From Pseudomonadota bacterium (GTDB lineage: Bacteria; Pseudomonadota; Gammaproteobacteria; Burkholderiales; Sulfuriferulaceae): DNA of 20,969 bases. Each line of letters begins with the position of its first letter. Position 1 is the stretch's first letter. Position numbers and translations under genes: made by a program. The stretch is from positions 1 through 20,969 of the forward strand of contig JAJYGL010000007.1 of the NCBI GenBank assembly GCA_021790625.1, written 5' to 3'. The notes below the pieces were generated by a model. That model did not search any database. It saw only the letters and a list, made by a program, of their open reading frames with translations, and was not told the DNA's origin. Below are positions 1-7,809 of this stretch, piece after piece.

Positions 1-994
1 TCATGCTCAACAGGCCATCGGCATCATCGACATATTCGCCACGCAGTGACAGCAGCCAGTCGCTGGAGATAGTGTAATTGGCGTACAGCGCGATACCGGT
101 CGCCGTGCCCGTACCGTTGGTGCCATTCAACAGATTGGCATTGTCCTTGGTCAGATAATCCACGTTGGCGACGAAGTTGAGCGCGTCAGTTGCATTGAGA
201 GTGCCCACGGCGTCAAACAGTTGCAATGTACCGCTACCGGCGCCGCCTGCTCCACTTATCCCTTCGTACAGCGGCGAATCGCCGTTGTAATACGCCAGCG
301 AGTAGGAGAACATTTTGCTCGGCGTGCCGGAGATGCCAAGTTCCAGCGTTTTGCCGGAGCTGCCATTCACGGCATAAGGGGTGGAAGGCGTGCTGGTGTA
401 GTTCCAGCCATTGTTGACACCCGCGGTCAGCGTGAGCGCGCTGGAGACAGCGTCGACCACGCGCACGCCGGTATGGGTGATGGGCTCCATCAGGGTGTTC
501 AGTAAGGAGCGGGAGATTTCGTTGTCATCATTTGGCGTCGCGACTTCGGCTCCTGCCAGCGTGGAGAATTTGCCCGCTATCATGGTGTAAGTGCTTACGG
601 CGTATTGAGCAAATGCATTGTAGAGGTCGAACTGGGTCGTGGGAGCGGTAGATGAACCGGTTTCAACTTGGCGTAGGATTTGCGCGTCGGAACCGGCAAT
701 CGCGGTAACTTGCGCGCCTGCGCCGGTGGCGGGCAGGTAGGCGATGGTCAGCGCGCCCTGATTGGCGGTAAAGCCATTCTGCGTCGTGTCGAACTGGCGC
801 AGCGCCGGGGTATCTGAGCCAAAATAATTGTAGGTGGCGGCGACGTAACCGGTCAGGGTGAGCCCCGGTGTGGCGGCGATGACCGCTCCCAGGCTTGGCG
901 CGGCAGGTGCGGCAGGTGCTGTGCCGTCAGCCATGACCGTACCAGAGATGCTGGCCAGTGCAAGGGTAAGGATGGTTTTGTTCAGATTCCGCAT
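1..994 (-). CDS. Putative beta-barrel porin (OmpL-like, BBP2 type), C-terminus beyond window
   Basis: The frame is open from the ATG at 994 to the window edge, about 331 codons, so the protein is cut off at its C-terminus. The N-terminus (MRNLNKTILTLALASISGTV) is a classic signal peptide, with a likely cleavage after VMA near residue 22, followed by an Ala/Pro-rich linker. The mature part has alternating strands and short Gly/Asn/Asp-rich turns (for example LTLTGYVAATYNYFGSD and AGVNNGWNYT), typical of an outer-membrane beta barrel of the OmpL-like BBP2 porin family. That family forms passive diffusion channels, often for small nitrogenous or anionic solutes; the substrate cannot be read here. 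It is transcribed in the same direction as rng but 275 bp downstream of it, behind its own sigma-54 promoter with two NtrC-type sites. The NtrC sites suggest a role in nitrogen scavenging. Family assignment is moderate; outer-membrane location is fairly sure. Confidence 0.75.
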   Translation of the reverse strand, partial: MRNLNKTILTLALASISGTVMADGTAPAAPAAPSLGAVIAATPGLTLTGYVAATYNYFGSDTPALRQFDTTQNGFTANQGALTIAYLPATGAGAQVTAIAGSDAQILRQVETGSSTAPTTQFDLYNAFAQYAVSTYTMIAGKFSTLAGAEVATPNDDNEISRSLLNTLMEPITHTGVRVVDAVSSALTLTAGVNNGWNYTSTPSTPYAVNGSSGKTLELGISGTPSKMFSYSLAYYNGDSPLYEGISGAGGAGSGTLQLFDAVGTLNATDALNFVANVDYLTKDNANLLNGTNGTGTATGIALYANYTISSDWLLSLRGEYVDDADGLLSM

Positions 995-1039
995 GAAAAT
1001 TCTCCCATGAATGCGTCGTGCAAGATTGCGCAACCAATC

Positions 1040-1056
1040 AAGCATAAGTTGTGCCA
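1040..1056 (-). promoter_or_regulatory. Sigma-54 (RpoN) promoter of the BBP2 porin gene
   Basis: The minus strand reads TGGCACAACTTATGCTT. It has the invariant GG and GC elements exactly 10 bp apart, as in the -24/-12 consensus TGGCAC-N5-TTGCW. Transcription would start near position 1030, leaving a leader of about 36 nt before the ATG at 994. Two NtrC-type dyads lie 97 and 142 bp upstream of that start, the usual distance for sigma-54 enhancers. Confidence 0.8.
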
Positions 1057-1118
1057 GATGCGTAACATCATGAAAATAAATTCGTTACTGGTTTTTCATC
1101 CGAGAACGTTTTTTGTTT

Positions 1119-1135
1119 TGCACAAATATGGTGCA
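1119..1135 (-). promoter_or_regulatory. NtrC-type enhancer site (promoter-proximal)
   Basis: TGCACAAATATGGTGCA has perfect TGCAC/GTGCA arms separated by 7 bp. It matches the NtrC consensus TGCACCA-N3-TGGTGCA except for one position in the left inner arm. The centre (1127) is about 97 bp upstream of the predicted sigma-54 start at about 1030. Confidence 0.75.
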
Positions 1136-1163
1136 TCAAGTATTTGGTGACGCTCCTGAATTG

Positions 1164-1180
1164 TGCACTAAACGGGTGCG
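1164..1180 (-). promoter_or_regulatory. NtrC-type enhancer site (promoter-distal)
   Basis: TGCACTAAACGGGTGCG is a second dyad with the same spacing: the TGCAC arm is perfect and the GTGCG arm has one mismatch. Its centre (1172) lies 45 bp upstream of the first site and about 142 bp from the predicted start. Paired NtrC sites are the usual arrangement for enhancer activation. Confidence 0.65.
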
Positions 1181-1244
1181 TTTATTATGTTGTTGTATTG
1201 ACGATTGACGTCAATGACCGTCTTATGGCAGACAGACGGTATCG

Positions 1245-1270
1245 TTTTTATCTGGTTTTTTTATCTGGTT
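1245..1270. repeat. Exact 13-bp tandem duplication at the 3' end of rng
   Basis: TTTTTATCTGGTT occurs twice back to back (1245-1257 and 1258-1270). The second copy reaches the first base of the rng stop codon (1270-1272). It looks like a small slippage duplication and shows no obvious function. Confidence 0.8.
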
Positions 1271-2733
1271 TATAGTAATACTATATCGTATTGTTCTTGC
1301 ATGTACAGGGTTTCTACTTGCAGGGAAACCGGTTTGGCGATGAAATCGCTCAGTTGGGCGAGGCTGGCGGATTCTTCATCCAGAAACAGGTCGATGACGG
1401 ACTGTGCGGCCAGAATCCGGTATTCGCGTGCGTTATACTGCCGCGCTTCGCGCACGATTTCGCGCAAGATTTCATAGCAGATGGTTTGTGCGGTTTTGAC
1501 TTCGCCACGACCTTTGCAGCTGGGGCAGGGTTCGCACAAAATATGCGCCAGGCTTTCGCGGGTACGTTTGCGGGTCATCTCGATAAGACCCAATGGCGAA
1601 AAATCATAGACATTGGTGCGGGTCGGGTCACGCGCGAGCACCTTTTTCAGTTCTTGCAAGACTTCATGCTGGTGTTCGCGGTTGTCCATGTCGATAAAGT
1701 CGATGATGATGACGCCACCCAGGTTGCGCAATCGTAATTGGCGGGCAATGGTTTGAGCGGCTTCAAGATTGGTTTTGAATACCGTGTCGTCAAAATTGCG
1801 GGCACCGACAAATCCGCCCGTGTTGACATCAATCGTGGTCAACGCCTCGGTTTGGTCGATAATCAGATAGCCGCCAGATTTGAGGTCAACGCGCCGTGCC
1901 AGTGCACGCTCGATTTCGGCTTCGACGGCGTACAGATCAAACAGTGGGCGCTCGGCAGCGTAGTGTTGCAGCTTGCCTGCGACGGTCTGTGTGTACTGTT
2001 CAGCGAATTCCAGCATTTTTTGCCATGTTTCGCGTGAGTCGATCAGGATGCGGGTGGTTTCTTGCGTGGCAAAATCACGCAGCACACGCAAAGACAGATT
2101 CAAATCCTGATAGAGCAGGGTTTTGGGTGCTGCGGTGCGGGCGCGTTGCTGGATATCGTGCCAGAGTTGGCGCAGATATCGCACGTCGGCACGCAGGGCG
2201 TCGCTATCGGCTTCTTCGGCCAGGGTGCGAATGATGAATCCGCCACTTTCACTGCCATTTTCGCCTTCACTGAGCAGGGGTTGCAGTTTTTGACGCAATT
2301 GTTCGCGTTCTGCCTCGTCGCCAATTTTTTGTGAGATGCCGATGTGTGAATCCTGCGGTAAAAAGACCAGAAAGCGGCCAGCAAAGCTGATTTGTGTGGA
2401 CAGGCGCGCCCCCTTGCTGCCGATGGGGTCTTTGATGACCTGAACCAGTATCCCCTGCCCTTCAAACAGCACTTGTTCGATGGGACGAAGATTGCCGTTC
2501 TGTTTTTCCTCCCAGATATCGGCGACATGCAGAAATGCGGCGCGCTCAAGCCCGATGTCGACAAAAGCCGATTGCATGCCCGGCAGCACGCGGCAGACTT
2601 TACCGAAATAGATATTGCCGACCAGACCACGCTGGCTGCTGCGTTCAATATGCAATTCCTGGGCGACGCCAAGGTGCATGACGGCAACGCGGGTTTCTTG
2701 TGGGGTCACGTTGACCAGAATTTCTGCGCTCAT
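1270..2733 (-). CDS. rng: Ribonuclease G (RNase E/G family)
   Basis: A 487-residue protein, close to the usual RNase G length (E. coli about 489), without the long disordered tail of RNase E. RNase G is a cytoplasmic endonuclease that matures the 16S rRNA 5' end and starts decay of some mRNAs. An S1-like RNA-binding domain lies at about residues 35-125 (GNIYFGKVCRVLPGMQSAFV). The catalytic core carries IDVNTGG with Asp302 and the second metal ligand Asp345 in VIIIDFIDMD. A zinc-link CPSC (Cys403, Cys406) precedes KGRG and supports dimer pairing. The ATG overlaps the stop of the upstream helicase gene by 4 bp (ATGA), so translation is probably coupled. It is the last gene of the large minus-strand run. 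maf, a frequent neighbour, is not adjacent. Confidence 0.96.
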   Translation of the reverse strand: MSAEILVNVTPQETRVAVMHLGVAQELHIERSSQRGLVGNIYFGKVCRVLPGMQSAFVDIGLERAAFLHVADIWEEKQNGNLRPIEQVLFEGQGILVQVIKDPIGSKGARLSTQISFAGRFLVFLPQDSHIGISQKIGDEAEREQLRQKLQPLLSEGENGSESGGFIIRTLAEEADSDALRADVRYLRQLWHDIQQRARTAAPKTLLYQDLNLSLRVLRDFATQETTRILIDSRETWQKMLEFAEQYTQTVAGKLQHYAAERPLFDLYAVEAEIERALARRVDLKSGGYLIIDQTEALTTIDVNTGGFVGARNFDDTVFKTNLEAAQTIARQLRLRNLGGVIIIDFIDMDNREHQHEVLQELKKVLARDPTRTNVYDFSPLGLIEMTRKRTRESLAHILCEPCPSCKGRGEVKTAQTICYEILREIVREARQYNAREYRILAAQSVIDLFLDEESASLAQLSDFIAKPVSLQVETLYMQEQYDIVLL

Positions 2734-5507
2734 AATAGTGTAGGTTGATGATGGGTTGACGGGGCGATTGTACCCGGATATGTCGCGGAATGGCTCGATC
2801 CCGGCAACCTGTCGCGCAATAGTCGATGCCAGTTTTCGTGCGGACCATCCGTGGCGGCGGAAATGAGCAGAATCTCGCGTGCGCGGGTGAGCGCGACATA
2901 GAGCAGATTGTGCGATTCGCGCTCGGCGTCACGGGTTTCTGCTGTCAGTACATCGGTCTGCCAGCTGGCACGCCATTCTTTTTTGGTGAGCAGTGAAAAG
3001 TGTTGCGGTCGTGTGGCATCAGCTGGCCAATGACAGATAACCTCATAGTGATTGCCGGGCGGTTGTTTGCGTCCGCCGCTGTCGATAAGCCAGATAATTG
3101 GTGCTTCCAGTCCTTTGGCGCCGTGTACCGTGTGGATGCGGACAGCATCAAAGCGTTGGCCGATGTTGCCTTCGGCCAGGTCATCTCTATCACGCAGATG
3201 TTCCAGATCATGCAGAAAACCGGGCAGGTTGGGGTAGCGTCCGCTGGACAACTGTAACGACAGGGCAAGAAAAGTTTCCAGATTGGCGATGATGCCGGCG
3301 GCGCGCTGTGTCGATACACGTTCGGCATAACGCGCAAAAACCGAGCGCTCATGCAAAATGCGGTCGATGAGGTCGTGCGGCGGTAACTGTGCTGCCAGCG
3401 CGCGCCAGCGTGGCAGACAGTCGCGCGCCAGTAACAACGCCGTGCTGGAAGTATCGAGTGCGAGCAGGGCTTGCCAGATAGCATCGGGTCTGGGTGAGCC
3501 ATTGGCACTATTTGCGCCATTCATGTTGTTGGCGCTGAAGAACAAGGCTTGCAGGTCGGCATCGCTGGCGGAAAACAGGGGAGAGCGCAGGGTATGGGCG
3601 AGCGCCAGTCGGTCATGACGGTGGATGAGGCAGCGCAATAGCGCCATCATGTCATGGATTTCCATCTGCTGCATGAGGCCGCTCTGCCGGCTGCCCAGAT
3701 AGGGAATTCCCGCTTGTTTCAGAGCATTTTCGTAGTGGTCGAGATGGGTACGGCTGCGCACCAGAATCAGAATGTCGCGGTATTGCACAGGTCTTGGAGC
3801 GTTGGTTTGCGGGTCGTTGATTTGCCAGTTGGCAATGATGTCCTGAATCTTTTCGGTTATCATGGCAGCTTCCTGGCGCCGTGCCTGTTGTTCCGGTTTT
3901 TCCTGTGCGGCGTGCAACAGGGGGTTGCGGCATGGTCGTGGCTGATGGGTTGCGTCGTCAGTCGGGGTCGGAAGGGGTAAAATTTCCAGTCGGCCAGGGC
4001 GGTGGGCATCATGGGCGACATGGGGGGCGAACAGAGGGTAGTCGAGGCTGCCAAAACAGGTGTTGAGGTTGTCTACAAGGGTCGCGGCGAGTCTGCGGCT
4101 GGTATTCTGCCGCAAATGGCTGGCATGGTAATGTTGTTGCAGGGTTTGTGTGGCCAACTCGAACAGGCCGGCTTTGGCGCCACGAAAACGGTAAATCGAT
4201 TGTTTCGGGTCGCCCACCAGCATCACATCCGGCGGTTCGCCTGCCTCGGCGCTGGCGGTAAGCCAGGTTTGCAAGATACGCCATTGCAGCGGGTTGGTGT
4301 CCTGAAACTCATCCAGTAACACATGGCGATAGCGGGTGTCGAGTTTGTGCAGCAGATAATCGGTGTCGTCGTGGCGAGCGAGCAGTTGTGCCGCCAGCCA
4401 TTCGACATCGGTAAAATCGAGCACCCGTTCCTGTTGCTTGACGTTTTGATATTGTTGCAAAAATTGACTGCCCAGACGAAAAGTGGCCGCATTGAGTGTC
4501 AGCGCCAGAACGTCAATCTGTTGTTGCCACGCAAGGACGAGCGCTTCGCTGACCGTGCAGTGTGCCGCATACAGGGCTTGTGATTCAGGTGTTTTGCCGG
4601 GTTTTATGGTTTGATTGACGGCTTTTTTCTGGGTGAGAATCAGTTGGCACAATTCGGTGAGGCAGGTATCAGGGGGGAGGTTTCCACTCAGCAGTTCGTC
4701 AATGATGAACCCGATGGCATGGGCGGCGGCTTGACGTTTGTTCGTGCTGCCGGCAAGCAGATTCTGGTAGTGCCGCAGGGTGGACAACCAGTCTGGTTGC
4801 GCAAACAGGGCGCTGGCTGGTGATTCTGTCGGGCAAAACCGGGCCAGTTGTTGTGTGGCGAACGCGGCTGCGTTGGTTTCACCTTCAGTATAGGCCCACC
4901 ATTCGCTGCGACGGGCAAGAAAGTTGTGCAGCAATTTGCGCGTGTTGTGTTGACCGAAGTGAGCGATGAGCGTGGTCAGGTCTTCGGTTAAATTTGGCTG
5001 GTTCACCAGTTCCCGACGCAAGTTTTGCCAGGCATGGAGGATGAGCGCATGGGTGTTTTCGCTCAAGGAGAAACCGGCATATGGCGCGTTGATGGGGGCG
5101 TGGCGTAACAATTCAAAAAACCAGGCATGAAAGGTCAGCAGACGAATGCCCGGTTGCGCCATAAGGACGTGTTCAAACAGGCCGCGTGCGCGCAGGAGCG
5201 CTGCATCCAGATCCGTTTCCGGGACGGCGCGTTCGCGCAGAAAGTGACGTACGGCGTCGTCGTCCGCACTGGCGCAAAAGCGCAACCATGCGTGCAAGCG
5301 CTCGCGCATTTCACCGGCTGCCTTGCGGGTGAACGTGATGGCGAGAATGGCAGAAGGGTTGGCACCATCGAGCAGCAACCGCACGATACGTGATACCAGC
5401 AGCCAGGTCTTGCCGCTGCCGGCGCATGCCTCGATGACGACGGAGCGACGGGGGTCGAGTGCGGCGTGAATGAGCGTGCGATCCGATGATGTATGGGTGC
5501 TCGCCAT
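2730..5507 (-). CDS. UvrD/AddA-like superfamily 1 helicase lacking the C-terminal nuclease domain
   Basis: A 925-residue SF1A helicase with all core motifs: Walker A EACAGSGKT (26-34), motif Ia ITFTRKAAGEMRERL (57-71), Walker B LLDEFQDTN (397-405), motif III VGDPKQSIYRFRGA (431-444), motif V VHGAKGLEAPIIWL, and motif VI LLYVALTRARE (about 868-878). Overall layout and size are like AddA/RecB helicases that unwind DNA ends for recombinational repair. AddA-type proteins normally continue another 200-300 residues into a PD-(D/E)XK nuclease domain. Here only about 47 residues follow motif VI and no nuclease motif is visible. The stop overlaps the rng start by ATGA, so the short end seems settled rather than recently broken. 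No addB-like gene is adjacent. The start at 5507 follows a 36-bp gap after the ybjN-domain gene, with no strong Shine-Dalgarno. Confidence 0.88.
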   Translation of the reverse strand: MASTHTSSDRTLIHAALDPRRSVVIEACAGSGKTWLLVSRIVRLLLDGANPSAILAITFTRKAAGEMRERLHAWLRFCASADDDAVRHFLRERAVPETDLDAALLRARGLFEHVLMAQPGIRLLTFHAWFFELLRHAPINAPYAGFSLSENTHALILHAWQNLRRELVNQPNLTEDLTTLIAHFGQHNTRKLLHNFLARRSEWWAYTEGETNAAAFATQQLARFCPTESPASALFAQPDWLSTLRHYQNLLAGSTNKRQAAAHAIGFIIDELLSGNLPPDTCLTELCQLILTQKKAVNQTIKPGKTPESQALYAAHCTVSEALVLAWQQQIDVLALTLNAATFRLGSQFLQQYQNVKQQERVLDFTDVEWLAAQLLARHDDTDYLLHKLDTRYRHVLLDEFQDTNPLQWRILQTWLTASAEAGEPPDVMLVGDPKQSIYRFRGAKAGLFELATQTLQQHYHASHLRQNTSRRLAATLVDNLNTCFGSLDYPLFAPHVAHDAHRPGRLEILPLPTPTDDATHQPRPCRNPLLHAAQEKPEQQARRQEAAMITEKIQDIIANWQINDPQTNAPRPVQYRDILILVRSRTHLDHYENALKQAGIPYLGSRQSGLMQQMEIHDMMALLRCLIHRHDRLALAHTLRSPLFSASDADLQALFFSANNMNGANSANGSPRPDAIWQALLALDTSSTALLLARDCLPRWRALAAQLPPHDLIDRILHERSVFARYAERVSTQRAAGIIANLETFLALSLQLSSGRYPNLPGFLHDLEHLRDRDDLAEGNIGQRFDAVRIHTVHGAKGLEAPIIWLIDSGGRKQPPGNHYEVICHWPADATRPQHFSLLTKKEWRASWQTDVLTAETRDAERESHNLLYVALTRAREILLISAATDGPHENWHRLLRDRLPGSSHSATYPGTIAPSTHHQPTLL

Positions 5508-5511
5508 AATT

Positions 5512-5532
5512 TGACAGAATGTCTGTCTGTCA
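5512..5532. promoter_or_regulatory. 7-bp inverted repeat before the helicase start
   Basis: TGACAGA (5512-5518) and TCTGTCA (5526-5532) form perfect arms around a 7-bp spacer, ending five bases upstream of the helicase ATG. It could be a protein-binding dyad or an RNA hairpin that affects helicase translation. It does not have the CTGT-N8-ACAG spacing of a LexA box. No regulator can be named. Confidence 0.35.
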
Positions 5533-5543
5533 GTATATGCTTG

Positions 5544-6014
5544 TCAACGGATGACAACCTGCGTCGGTCCGTCGATGGCTTCGATGGCGGATTTCGCCGC
5601 CTCACCGGCCAGTACGGCACGGATGCCGGGCAAATAGCGGTTGATGCATTCGAGTGAGAACACGATGAGTGTTTTTACCATGTTTGCGCTCAGCTCGCCA
5701 CCGTTGACATCGATGCTGTTCTTGAAATTGAATTCGCCATCATTGACGTCGATTTCAAAATTGCCCAAAGGCAGGCCGAAATTGGCGCGCGTCAGGAACT
5801 CCGCCAGCGCGCTGATGCGTTCTTGCGGGACGGGTAAGTCCTGTGGGCGGCTGTATACGAACAAACGGTGGTTTTGTTCATGGCTGTGGATATACAGGTT
5901 CAGTTTGCCGGCAGCGCCCTCGACGGGCAGGTTGATGACCGGCATGTCCGGAATCCGGACGTAAGGCAGTCCCATGGATTGCAGGCATTGTTCGGCGATA
6001 TCGGTTAACGTCAT
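5544..6014 (-). CDS. YbjN-domain protein (type III secretion chaperone-like fold)
   Basis: A 156-residue soluble protein with no signal peptide or membrane segment. Sequence and size match YbjN-domain proteins, small alpha/beta proteins related in fold to type III secretion chaperones. Features are an N-terminal helix (TDIAEQCLQSMGLPYVRI), a sheet region (KLNLYIHSHEQNHRLFVYSR), then a longer helix (ERISALAEFLTRANFGLPLG) and the acidic strand pair NFEIDVNDGEFNFKNSID. The biochemical role of the family is poorly known; E. coli YbjN affects motility and stress phenotypes when overexpressed. The ATG at 6014 begins three bases after the rsmA stop, with AAAGGG as the ribosome site, so it is almost certainly cotranscribed with rsmA. 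Confidence 0.8.
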   Translation of the reverse strand: MTLTDIAEQCLQSMGLPYVRIPDMPVINLPVEGAAGKLNLYIHSHEQNHRLFVYSRPQDLPVPQERISALAEFLTRANFGLPLGNFEIDVNDGEFNFKNSIDVNGGELSANMVKTLIVFSLECINRYLPGIRAVLAGEAAKSAIEAIDGPTQVVIR

Positions 6015-6017
6015 GAT

Positions 6018-6824
6018 TTACCCTTTTGGTGCGGAGGTGGATAGAGAGGTTGATGCGTGAAGCAGGTGGTTGGATAGCCGGATGAATGCCTCGACGGGCA
6101 GATTTTCGGCGCGTAGTGTCGGATCGATGTCCAGTGTACGGTAATCGGCTTCTTCCACCAGTTTCCCCAAACTGTTGCGCAGTGTTTTGCGGCGTTGGGA
6201 AAAGGCCTGCGCGACAGTACGGCTGAACAGGGTATGGTCGTGTACGGCAATACCGGGGAAGGGGCGTGGAATCATGCGTACCACGGCCGATTGTACTTTA
6301 GGTGGGGGATTGAAAGCTTCTGGCGGCACGTCAAACAACGCCTCCATGTCGAAGTGGTATTGCAGCATGACCGACAGGCGGCCGTAGGCACCATGGCCGG
6401 GGCTGGCTGTCATCCGGTCGACGACTTCCTTTTGCAGCATGGCGTGAATGTCGTGCAGGTGGGGCGCGTGTTCGGCCAGATGGAATAACAGCGGGGTGGA
6501 GATATTGTAGGGCAGGTTGCCGACGACGCGCAAGCGTTCGCCCAAGCTGGAAAAATCGAATTCGAGTGCGTCGGCGGCGTGGATGCGCAGTTTTTTTGCC
6601 GGGTATTGTTTTTCGAGCCGGGCAACAATATCGCGATCGAGTTCAACGACGTGGAAATGGGGCAGGGCTTCGAGCAGCGGCCGTGTCAGCGCGCCCAGGC
6701 CGGGACCGATTTCCACCAGATTGTCGCTGGTTTGTGGCCGGATGGCGTGTACGATGGCGTGGATGATATCGTCATCGCACAGAAAATGTTGACCAAAACG
6801 TTTGCGGGCAATGTGTTCAGCCAT
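6018..6824 (-). CDS. rsmA: 16S rRNA (adenine1518-N6/adenine1519-N6) dimethyltransferase RsmA/KsgA
   Basis: RsmA transfers methyl groups from S-adenosylmethionine to two adjacent adenines near the 3' end of 16S rRNA during 30S assembly. Characteristic motifs are present: KRFGQHFL at the N-terminus, SAM-binding motif I VEIGPGLGALT, acidic motif II VVELDRD, catalytic motif IV GNLPYNIS, and FNPPPKVQSAVVRM in the C-terminal half. The frame is open further upstream to 6959. The start at 6824 (MAEHIARKRFGQHF) gives the family-typical 268 residues and has AGGAA about 7 bases upstream; the upstream 45 codons are antisense-like and lie inside pdxA. The start overlaps the pdxA end by 8 bp, the conserved surA-pdxA-rsmA arrangement. 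Confidence 0.96.
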   Translation of the reverse strand: MAEHIARKRFGQHFLCDDDIIHAIVHAIRPQTSDNLVEIGPGLGALTRPLLEALPHFHVVELDRDIVARLEKQYPAKKLRIHAADALEFDFSSLGERLRVVGNLPYNISTPLLFHLAEHAPHLHDIHAMLQKEVVDRMTASPGHGAYGRLSVMLQYHFDMEALFDVPPEAFNPPPKVQSAVVRMIPRPFPGIAVHDHTLFSRTVAQAFSQRRKTLRNSLGKLVEEADYRTLDIDPTLRAENLPVEAFIRLSNHLLHASTSLSTSAPKG

Positions 6825-7809
6825 GTGGCGTTCCTGAAGTGGCTGCCAGTGCAATTGCTGCGGTGAGGCTGCCGGTGTGGATGTTGCCATGACCGGCCAG
6901 ATCGAGCGCCGTGCCGTGATCGACGGAGGTGCGGATAATCGGTAATCCCAGCGTGACATTCACGCCTGCACCGAAACTGGCGTATTTGAGTACCGGCAAA
7001 CCCTGGTCGTGGTACATGGCCAATACGCAGTCGGCATGTTGCAGATGATGGGGCTGGAACAGCGTATCGGCGGGCAGCGGCCCTTCCAGCAGCATGCCTT
7101 GCGCACGCAGACGCGTGAGAACCGGAATGATGATGCGCTGTTCTTCGTCGCCCAAATGACCGGATTCGCCGGCGTGCGGATTAAGTCCGGACACCAAAAT
7201 GCGTGGTTGACTGATGCGGAACTGGGTGCGCAAGGCATGGTGCAGGATAGTGAGCGTGTGGGTCAACAGTTCGTCGGTGATGGCATCGGCGACATGGCGT
7301 AAGGCAAGATGCGTGGTGGCGAGCGCGACACGCAGGCCGCCGCCGGTCAGCATCATCACCACGTGTGCGGTGTGGGTGCGTTCAGCCAGATATTCGGTAT
7401 GGCCGGTGAAGGGAATTCCGGCATCATTGATGACGGCTTTATGCACCGGGGCGGTTATCATGCCAGCGAATTCATCCTGCTGACAGCCGCGCACTGCGCG
7501 GTCGAGCAAATCGAGCACAAAACGGGCATTGGCGATATCGGGCTTGCCGGGCAGGCTTGGTTTTGCCTGCGGCAGGTGAAGGATGGTCAACTCACCCGCA
7601 GCGCAGTTGACGGGGTGATCTGGCTGGTAGTCGTGCAGCGTGAGGGGCAGCCCTCGTTGTTGTGCACGGTCGGTAAGCGTGAGCCGGTCTGCCAGCACGA
7701 CAACGCCCTGACTGCGGGCGTGCTGCGCCCACAGTACGCACAGGTCGGGGCCGATGCCCGCAGGTTCTCCGCTGGTCAGGGCGAGCGGGCGAGCTTTTGT
7801 CTCACTCAC
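6817..7809 (-). CDS. pdxA: 4-hydroxythreonine-4-phosphate dehydrogenase
   Basis: PdxA oxidises 4-phosphohydroxy-L-threonine with NAD(P)+ in the pyridoxal 5'-phosphate (vitamin B6) pathway; the product condenses with deoxyxylulose phosphate. The 330-residue length is normal. Family signatures seen are LTSGEPAGIGPDL at the N-terminus, metal-ligand His regions FTGHTEYLAERT, LNPHAGESGHLGDEE and AMYHDQGLPVLKY, and the C-terminal IIRTSVDHGTALDLAG. The start is a GTG overlapping the surA stop by 4 bp (GTGA), which points to translational coupling. The gene ends 8 bp inside rsmA. The cytoplasmic enzyme has no evident functional link to surA/lptD, but this gene order is widely conserved. Confidence 0.96.
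   Translation of the reverse strand: MSETKARPLALTSGEPAGIGPDLCVLWAQHARSQGVVVLADRLTLTDRAQQRGLPLTLHDYQPDHPVNCAAGELTILHLPQAKPSLPGKPDIANARFVLDLLDRAVRGCQQDEFAGMITAPVHKAVINDAGIPFTGHTEYLAERTHTAHVVMMLTGGGLRVALATTHLALRHVADAITDELLTHTLTILHHALRTQFRISQPRILVSGLNPHAGESGHLGDEEQRIIIPVLTRLRAQGMLLEGPLPADTLFQPHHLQHADCVLAMYHDQGLPVLKYASFGAGVNVTLGLPIIRTSVDHGTALDLAGHGNIHTGSLTAAIALAATSGTPHG

Noticed and set aside
1291..2748. Several open frames on the plus strand opposite rng
   Set aside because: They are antisense shadows of a well-supported RNase G gene and show no family signatures.
5512..5532. LexA (SOS) box upstream of the helicase
   Set aside because: The dyad has the wrong arrangement; there is no CTGT-N8-ACAG spacing on either strand.
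6825..6959. Longer RsmA start at 6959
   Set aside because: The added 45 residues lie inside pdxA, lack similarity to RsmA, and the start at 6824 has a good ribosome site and the family-typical N-terminus.
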